A stretch of DNA of 9,744 nt, from contig VBON01000015.1 of the NCBI GenBank assembly GCA_005877525.1, positions 1 through 9,744 of the forward strand. Direction: 5' to 3'. The position numbers and the translations under genes are program-made. Shown piece by piece: positions 6,016-9,744 of the stretch; positions within the stretch are counted from its first letter, which is position 1; every line of letters starts with the position of its first letter. A model generated the notes under the pieces. The model did not search any database, was not told where the DNA came from, and saw only the letters and a program-made list of their open reading frames with translations. The stretch comes from Nitrospirota bacterium. GTDB taxonomy: Bacteria; Nitrospirota; Nitrospiria; Nitrospirales; NS-4.

Positions 6016-6534
6016 TTACGCCGCGCGTTGCACTCCTTTTTCCTCAAGACTGTGTTCCGCGGCGCGGACCCCGATCCTCCCGCCAAGGTATGCGCACCCC
6101 AGCGACACAATCCCGCTGGCGAAGGCCCACCACGCAGCCGCTTTCACCAGCGGCGTCATCGGCGTGGTCATGTGAATCGTGAGGCGCATCAATTCCATCA
6201 GCACGATTGCTGCGCCGAGCAAAACCGTCATCATGATGCCCCAGGTTACGAAACCGTGGAACACGCCGGCTGCGCGATCATACGCCCCGGACATCCAGGC
6301 GGCCACATAGCCGCCCAGAAATGCAGATAACAGCCACACGAGGCCGCTCCACACTTCGACCCCTTTCGGGAGGTGGGCAATGTAGTCGGTTGCGCTTGAG
6401 CCGCTCGCTGTCAGGCCTATCCCAAGCCCCAGCGCAGTCAACACAATTTGGATGCCGAGGCCGACGAACAATCCTGCCCAGATCCCGGCCCAACTCACCC
6501 TTGAGTGCTGACCAGTCAAAGCTTGTGTATCCAT
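6016..6534 (-). CDS. Four-helix membrane protein, TIGR04086/PhnA-like type
   Basis: 172 residues, ATG 6534 with AAGGAG about 7 bases upstream. Hydrophobic helices lie at about 15-42, 62-82, 92-117 and 131-152. WAGIWAGLFVGLGIQIVLTALG (15-36), FLGGYVAAWMSG (72-83) and GVFHGFVTWG (90-99) match the pattern of small inner-membrane proteins annotated as TIGR04086 or 'PhnA-like'; no biochemical role is established that I know of. The short cytoplasmic tail is charged. It is the first gene of a two-gene operon with the exported PRC-barrel protein (16 bases apart) and is driven by the triple-repeat promoter at 6596-6638. Envelope-stress or membrane-integrity function is inferred from this context. Confidence 0.8.
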   Translation of the reverse strand: MDTQALTGQHSRVSWAGIWAGLFVGLGIQIVLTALGLGIGLTASGSSATDYIAHLPKGVEVWSGLVWLLSAFLGGYVAAWMSGAYDRAAGVFHGFVTWGIMMTVLLGAAIVLMELMRLTIHMTTPMTPLVKAAAWWAFASGIVSLGCAYLGGRIGVRAAEHSLEEKGVQRAA

Positions 6535-6595
6535 CGTTGTCTCCTTTCTTCATTGATGTTCATTGTCAGTCCCCATTCGCGTAGACCTGCAATCG

Positions 6596-6638
6596 AAGAT
6601 ACATCGTCATGGTGAGAGGAGCATGAATCGCGGGTGAA
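6596..6638 (-). promoter_or_regulatory. Triple-repeat activated promoter of the membrane/PRC-barrel operon
   Basis: On the minus strand TTCA (from 6638), TTCA (from 6627) and CTCA (from 6616) are spaced exactly 11 bases apart, followed by TGTATCTT (6603-6596) with -10 hexamer TATCTT. The distance from the third TCA to TGTA is the same as at 3299-3341 and 8158-8200. The predicted start near 6589 gives a leader of about 55 bases. Confidence 0.6.
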
Positions 6639-6648
6639 GAATTCTTCA
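6635..6648. promoter_or_regulatory. Perfect 14-base palindromic operator
   Basis: TGAAGAATTCTTCA joins the first half-sites of two back-to-back repeat arrays, one facing the 6534 operon and one facing the BON gene. It differs by one base from the palindrome at 3338-3351. Confidence 0.5.
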
Positions 6649-6687
6649 TGATTGATTCATCAAGCCTTAATTTCGGTCAGATACCCT
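6645..6687 (+). promoter_or_regulatory. Weaker triple-repeat promoter for the BON gene
   Basis: On the plus strand TTCAT (6645), TTCAT (6656) and TTAA (6667) follow 11-base spacing, and TACCCT (6682-6687), a TAnnnT -10 box, lies at the same distance as in the other three sites. The third half-site and the TGTA (here GATA) are degenerate. The predicted start near 6694 leaves a leader of about 16 bases. Confidence 0.4.
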
Positions 6688-6709
6688 GCAATCAGGATCG
6701 ATAAAAGAG

Positions 6710-7342
6710 ATGGTAACTGTGCGCAGGAAGATGTGGATAAGTGTCGCGCTTGTGGCGTTAGCGATGATGGCAATCGGGTTGGATGAGACAGTACTGCCGA
6801 TAGGCAGCACCCTCGTAGATCAAGGAAACGACCAGCGCCAGGCCGATGCAATTATCCAATCCAACATCGAAAAACGCCTTCTCCTGGATGAGCGGATTTA
6901 TTGGGAACTGCTCCATGTGCAAGTGAACCAGGGCCACGCGATCCTCTATGGGGAGGTCAGGACTCCCCAAGAAAAAGGGCTGGCCGCGCTCATCGCCAGC
7001 ACGGTGCCAGGCTTGAAAGGCTTGACCAACAGTATCATTGTCGAGCCGGCGTTCACGCGAGACCACAAGTTGTCCGAGGCCGTTTGGAATGTGCTCCAGG
7101 GTGTCCCCACGCTGAACGGTAACGACACGCTCAGGGTCAATGTGAAAAACTCCGTGGTGAAGTTGGAGGGGGTGGTTGAACACTCTATCCAGAAAGAAGC
7201 GGCGGAGAAAGCGGTTGCTTCTGTCTCGGGGGTGGCGACGGTGATCAACTTGATTGAGGTGAAAAGCCAGGTCTCGGGTGAGAGCGTCACGGAAACGGTC
7301 AGAGAGAAATTGCTTCAAGAGGGGGTGCAGGTGCAGCCCTAG
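6710..7342 (+). CDS. Exported protein with two BON domains
   Basis: 210 residues. ATG 6710 gives a basic n-region (MVTVRRK) followed by a hydrophobic core (9-24), so it is exported or membrane-anchored; an internal ATG at 6731 would remove the basic residues. Two BON domains follow: about 46-113 (helix DAIIQSNIEKRLLLD, strands LLHVQVNQGHAILYGEV, then helix and VPGLKGLTNSIIV) and about 118-186 (LSEAVWNVLQG, LRVNVKNSVVKLEGVV, VSGVATVINLIEV). BON domains are thought to bind phospholipid membranes, as in OsmY, and to respond to envelope or osmotic stress. The family is clear; the exact role is unknown. It diverges from the membrane/PRC-barrel operon across paired repeat promoters, which suggests co-regulation, and is followed after 49 bases by the gene at 7392. 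Confidence 0.88.
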   Translation: MVTVRRKMWISVALVALAMMAIGLDETVLPIGSTLVDQGNDQRQADAIIQSNIEKRLLLDERIYWELLHVQVNQGHAILYGEVRTPQEKGLAALIASTVPGLKGLTNSIIVEPAFTRDHKLSEAVWNVLQGVPTLNGNDTLRVNVKNSVVKLEGVVEHSIQKEAAEKAVASVSGVATVINLIEVKSQVSGESVTETVREKLLQEGVQVQP

Positions 7343-7364
7343 CTTGGCTGACTGACGAAAGGAG

Positions 7365-7392
7365 CGAGAGGGTGTTCTCTCGTGAGGAGAGA
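7365..7392 (+). promoter_or_regulatory. Alternative hairpins around the ribosome-binding site of the 7392 gene
   Basis: CTCTCG (7377-7382) can pair with upstream CGAGAG (7365-7370), or its CTCTC can pair with GAGAG (7387-7391), which includes the purine-rich ribosome-binding site directly before the ATG at 7392. The two structures exclude each other. This would allow translational control, but the stems are short and could be chance. Confidence 0.28.
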
Positions 7393-7880
7393 TGATCGGA
7401 GAAAAGAGCTTTGACAGAGATCGAGCGTTTGTCCGACGGCTTACACGGGCCTGGCAGTGGCAGTCATGGCCACCACGGATTGAAACGCTGCTTGCAACCC
7501 CGCTGATCTATGCGATGGTGGTGCCGCTTGCGATTCTGGACCTATGCCTCGAATGTTACCAGCGGCTCGTCTTTCGGTTGCTGGAGATTCCGCTGGTGAC
7601 GCGGCGCGGATTCATCCGGATTGACCGGCATCGGCTGGCTTATTTGGACCCCATCCAGAAACTTGGTTGTCTGTATTGCGGATACGCAAATGGGCTTCTC
7701 CATTACGCATCACGGGTCGCGGCGCAGACCGAAGAAGCCTTCTGCCCGATCCAGCATGAGCCTGCCCAGGGATTCCACCCACCGTCACATCACGGCGGAT
7801 TTGCGCCTTACGGAGACCGTGAGGGCTTTGAGGAGCGGTGGGCAAAGCGGCAGGGATCCCAGTCTCCTGCTGCCGAATGA
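7392..7880 (+). CDS. Conserved hypothetical protein with CxxCGYANG motif
   Basis: 162 residues from ATG 7392. The Shine-Dalgarno-like GGAG is only 2 bases away, but an in-frame stop at 7383 rules out earlier starts. A single hydrophobic segment (about 33-57) probably anchors it in the inner membrane. The following region, RIDRHRLAYLDPIQKLGCLYCGYANG (77-101) plus CPIQH (118-122), matches a widespread uncharacterised family that I recall by the phrase 'YCGYANG...CPIKH'. C93, C96 and C118 with nearby His could bind a metal, though no role is established. The tail (123-162) is polar, His/Gly-rich near 129-136, and looks disordered. It follows the BON gene on the same strand after 49 bases and may be cotranscribed. 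Confidence 0.75.
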   Translation: MIGEKSFDRDRAFVRRLTRAWQWQSWPPRIETLLATPLIYAMVVPLAILDLCLECYQRLVFRLLEIPLVTRRGFIRIDRHRLAYLDPIQKLGCLYCGYANGLLHYASRVAAQTEEAFCPIQHEPAQGFHPPSHHGGFAPYGDREGFEERWAKRQGSQSPAAE

Positions 7881-7932
7881 ACTTTGAATTGCCCAGCGAA
7901 GTTCGGCCGACGATGGAGTGCACAGCGTCCAC

Positions 7933-8130
7933 ATGGCCGTTGACACCAGCATTGACGAGTTTTTCGATGAACGCCTCCACCGAGTTCTTGGCGCGCCTCC
8001 CCCGACAGCCGAGACCGGTTCCTGGTACCTGCCTCCACCGTCCGACACCACGCTAGGCTCTACTCAAGACGCGATGTCTAGTGCGCAGCCGTCATCTAGT
8101 GAGCCTGAAGGCGGTGAAGGCGAACAATGA
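7933..8130 (+). CDS. Doubtful small ORF, 65 residues
   Basis: ATG 7933 (or GTG 7918) opens a frame with a short amphipathic start (SIDEFFDERLHRVLG) and a Pro/Ser/Glu-rich, probably disordered tail. No convincing ribosome-binding site precedes either start, and I recognise no family. It occupies most of the 356 bases between the genes at 7392 and 8237; apart from it and the promoter at 8158-8200, that stretch shows only an isolated TTGACA at 8134-8139 with no matching -10 box. Confidence 0.3.
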   Translation: MAVDTSIDEFFDERLHRVLGAPPPTAETGSWYLPPPSDTTLGSTQDAMSSAQPSSSEPEGGEGEQ

Positions 8131-8157
8131 TCGTTGACACGGCTTCATGAAAATTTG

Positions 8158-8200
8158 TTCACGCTCGGTTCACGCTCGCTTCATGTTGGCGCTGTAGGCT
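8158..8200 (+). promoter_or_regulatory. Triple-repeat activated promoter of the guanylyltransferase gene
   Basis: TTCA at 8158, 8169 and 8180 are spaced exactly 11 bases, the first two as identical 11-mers (TTCACGCTCGG and TTCACGCTCGC up to the last base). TGTAGGCT follows at 8193-8200 with -10 hexamer TAGGCT. TTCATGTT...CTGTAG here matches TCATGTT...CTGTAG in the promoter at 3299-3341. The predicted start near 8207 gives a leader of about 30 bases. Confidence 0.6.
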
Positions 8201-8236
8201 GACGTTCCTCAACATCAAAACCACGGGGGAAGTTCC

Positions 8237-9241
8237 ATGAATATTTCTCGTGCGGCATGTGGTCGGGTCTGGTCTATCATTTTGGCTGGCGGTGACGGCG
8301 AGCGCCTCCGGCCATTGATTCAGCGATGGTTGGGTTGCCACAAGCCCAAGCAATATTGTGCGTTCATCGGGACTCGTTCCATGCTTCAGCATACGCTGGA
8401 TCGGGCGGACCGTCTAACCGCGCCGGCGCGGAGGTTCATGATCTGCGCCCGGGAGCACCAGCACGAGGCTCTGTTGCAACTGAACGGCCGGCCGCCTGGC
8501 ACAGTGATCCTGCAGCCGGCCAAGCGTGGGACGTTGGCCGGGATCTTTCTTCCACTGATGTATGTCCGGAAAAGCGACCCCGAAGCCACCGTCGTGATCT
8601 TTCCCTCGGATCATTTTATCTATCCTGAAGACCGTTTCCTGGATGTGCTGCAGCGGGCGATTTGGACGGCCGAATGGCTCGCGGACCGAGTGGTCCTCCT
8701 CGGTGCCTCTCCAAGCGGCCCGGAGGTGGAGTACGGCTGGATCCAACCGGGCCAGCCTCTCGACGGGACGGTCGGACGCAGTGTGCGAGCGGTGCTGGCG
8801 TTCTACGAGAAACCGGCCCTCGCCGAGGCCTCGGCCGCGTGGACGGCAGGGGCGTTGTGGAATACGATGATCACAGTCGCCAAGGCCGAGACGATCTGGA
8901 GACTCGGCTGGCGCTGTGTTCCCGAGCTGATGCCGATGTTTGAGCGGATCGCTGCGGTGATCGCTTCTCCGCAACAAAAAGCCGTGATAGATGCCGTGTA
9001 TCAGGCGATGCCGGCCAGAGATTTCTCGTCCCATGTGCTGCAGAGGGCTCCCGATCAACTCGCCGTGATCGAGATGAATGGCGTGACCTGGAGCGATTGG
9101 GGAAAAGCCGACCGAATCGTGGAGACACTCAGGCGAATTGGCAAACAACCGGCTTTCCCTCTGGAGTTTGTAGCAGCCAATTCGAATGTTGGGAAAGCAG
9201 GACGAGAGCGATCTGAGCCGCGGCCCGTTTCCTTGGCATAG
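8237..9241 (+). CDS. Mannose-1-phosphate guanylyltransferase-like sugar nucleotidyltransferase
   Basis: 334 residues, ATG 8237 with GGGGGAAG upstream. It is expected to make GDP-mannose from GTP and mannose 1-phosphate in the cytoplasm, feeding exopolysaccharide or glycan synthesis. Visible motifs: the nucleotide-binding loop ILAGGDGERLRPL (15-27), PKQY (37-40), QPAKRGTLAGI (93-103), FPSDHFI (122-128), VEYGWIQPG (164-172), the sugar-phosphate lysine motif FYEKP (189-193), LWNTMI (207-212) and WSDWGKADRI (285-294). It has the length of the catalytic domain only, without the C-terminal isomerase cupin of bifunctional ManC/AlgA. Several motifs are off-consensus: GERLRPL for GTRLWPL, WNTM for WNSGM, and DWG for the usual DVGSW. 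Substrate specificity is therefore uncertain. It is driven by the repeat promoter at 8158-8200 and followed after 38 bases by a DUF488 gene. Confidence 0.85.
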   Translation: MNISRAACGRVWSIILAGGDGERLRPLIQRWLGCHKPKQYCAFIGTRSMLQHTLDRADRLTAPARRFMICAREHQHEALLQLNGRPPGTVILQPAKRGTLAGIFLPLMYVRKSDPEATVVIFPSDHFIYPEDRFLDVLQRAIWTAEWLADRVVLLGASPSGPEVEYGWIQPGQPLDGTVGRSVRAVLAFYEKPALAEASAAWTAGALWNTMITVAKAETIWRLGWRCVPELMPMFERIAAVIASPQQKAVIDAVYQAMPARDFSSHVLQRAPDQLAVIEMNGVTWSDWGKADRIVETLRRIGKQPAFPLEFVAANSNVGKAGRERSEPRPVSLA

Positions 9242-9279
9242 CGGTCGTATGATTGGCGAGTACGGGCCAAAACCGTAGA

Positions 9280-9744
9280 ATGGCGCTGCACAAGAGCGCG
9301 CCACAAGGCCAGCCTGTGATCCTGACGATCGGCCACTCCACGCGGATGCTGGAGGCCTTTCTCGATCTCCTGCGCGCACACCGCGTGAAGCGGCTTGTGG
9401 ATGTACGGACCGTCCCCCGCTCGCGGCACAACCCGCAGTTCAATCAAGACGCGCTGCCGAAGGCGCTCCGCCATGCTGGCATCGCCTACATCCATCTGCC
9501 AAAGCTTGGCGGACTCCGCCACGCTCGGCGAGACTCGCTGAATACCGGCTGGCGCAATGCCTCATTCCGTGGGTTCGCCGATTACATGCAGACACGGGAG
9601 TTCGAGACCGGACTGGACAAGCTGATCAAGTCCGCGGCACGCACACAGGTTGCCATCATGTGCGCCGAGGCTGTGCCCTGGCGCTGCCATCGATCGCTCA
9701 TCGCCGACGCTCTGGTTGTGCGAGGGATACAGGTCGAGCACGTT
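9280..9744 (+). CDS. DUF488 domain protein (3' end cut by window edge)
   Basis: 155 codons are visible from ATG 9280; the frame is open at the right edge. TIGHST (16-21), LVDVRTVPRSRHNPQFN (39-55), Y-HLPKLGGLR (70-80), FADYM (99-103) and MCAEAVPWRCHRSLIA (127-142) are the characteristic DUF488 segments, the last with paired cysteines C128 and C136. The domain is usually about 150-190 residues, so most of the protein is present. The family is widespread and of unknown biochemical function. No strong Shine-Dalgarno precedes the ATG (only weakly purine-rich CGTAGA). The 38-base gap to the guanylyltransferase gene, with no terminator, suggests cotranscription. Confidence 0.85.
   Translation, partial: MALHKSAPQGQPVILTIGHSTRMLEAFLDLLRAHRVKRLVDVRTVPRSRHNPQFNQDALPKALRHAGIAYIHLPKLGGLRHARRDSLNTGWRNASFRGFADYMQTREFETGLDKLIKSAARTQVAIMCAEAVPWRCHRSLIADALVVRGIQVEHV

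Noticed and set aside
6000..6110. 37-codon N-terminal extension of the PRC-barrel protein
   Set aside because: It overlaps the upstream gene, lacks a ribosome-binding site and would bury a clear signal peptide that starts at ATG 5999.
7612..7980. 122-codon minus-strand ORF with a plausible-looking N-terminus
   Set aside because: Most of it is antisense to the 7392 gene, which has a conserved CxxC motif; no good ribosome-binding site was seen.
8134..8139. TTGACA as the -35 box of a standard promoter for the guanylyltransferase
   Set aside because: No acceptable -10 hexamer lies 15-19 bases downstream; the repeat-linked TAGGCT box is better placed.
8158..8184. Short direct repeats as a CRISPR remnant or transposon end
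   Set aside because: The repeats are 11 bases with no spacers and occur in the same register at two other promoters, which fits an operator array.
8414..9379. 321-codon minus-strand open frame
   Set aside because: It is antisense to the guanylyltransferase, whose motifs are unmistakable; the translation is Arg/His/Pro-rich without recognisable domains.

Overview
The window looks like chromosomal DNA of a Nitrospira-type bacterium (phylum Nitrospirota, probably a nitrifier or close relative). This is an inference from gene content: a nitrosocyanin-like cupredoxin, a SmbP-like periplasmic metal-binding protein, a DUF1614 membrane protein, BON and PRC-barrel envelope proteins, and a stand-alone mannose-1-phosphate guanylyltransferase-like enzyme. 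Nothing in the window fixes the species. There is no rRNA, tRNA, CRISPR array, insertion sequence or phage gene.

Left part (1-3416). A minus-strand operon encodes a small exported copper protein (2697-3095) followed by a very large haem-copper oxidase polypeptide that runs off the left edge (2623 to 1). The oxidase fuses a CcoN-type catalytic subunit, a CcoO-type monohaem cytochrome c and at least two more cytochrome c domains, with every expected metal ligand present. The copper protein resembles nitrosocyanin but has a different ligand set. A roughly 320-base intergenic region upstream carries two candidate promoters, mutually exclusive hairpins and a possible leader peptide, and separates this operon from a divergent DUF1614 gene (3417-4100).

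Middle part (4112-6709). On the minus strand a four-helix membrane protein (6016-6534) and an exported PRC-barrel protein (4983-5999) form an operon closed by a strong hairpin terminator (4947-4975). Downstream lie a small unrecognised protein (4608-4904) and the SmbP-like protein (4112-4480), which converges on DUF1614.

Right part (6710-9744). On the plus strand are an exported double-BON protein (6710-7342), a conserved cysteine-containing membrane-associated protein (7392-7880), a doubtful small ORF, a mannose-1-phosphate guanylyltransferase-like enzyme (8237-9241) and a DUF488 gene cut by the right edge (9280-9744).

The main non-coding observation is a shared promoter architecture. Three intergenic regions contain TTCA-N7-TTCA-N7-YTCA-N9-TGTA, with the final TA opening a TAnnnT -10 box at identical spacing. 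They sit upstream of the cupredoxin/oxidase operon, the membrane/PRC-barrel operon and the guanylyltransferase/DUF488 pair. A fourth, weaker copy faces the BON gene. Three half-sites at 11-base spacing abutting a -10 box is how OmpR/PhoB-family response regulators usually activate promoters, so the copper/respiration genes and the envelope genes may form one regulon. The regulator is not in the window.
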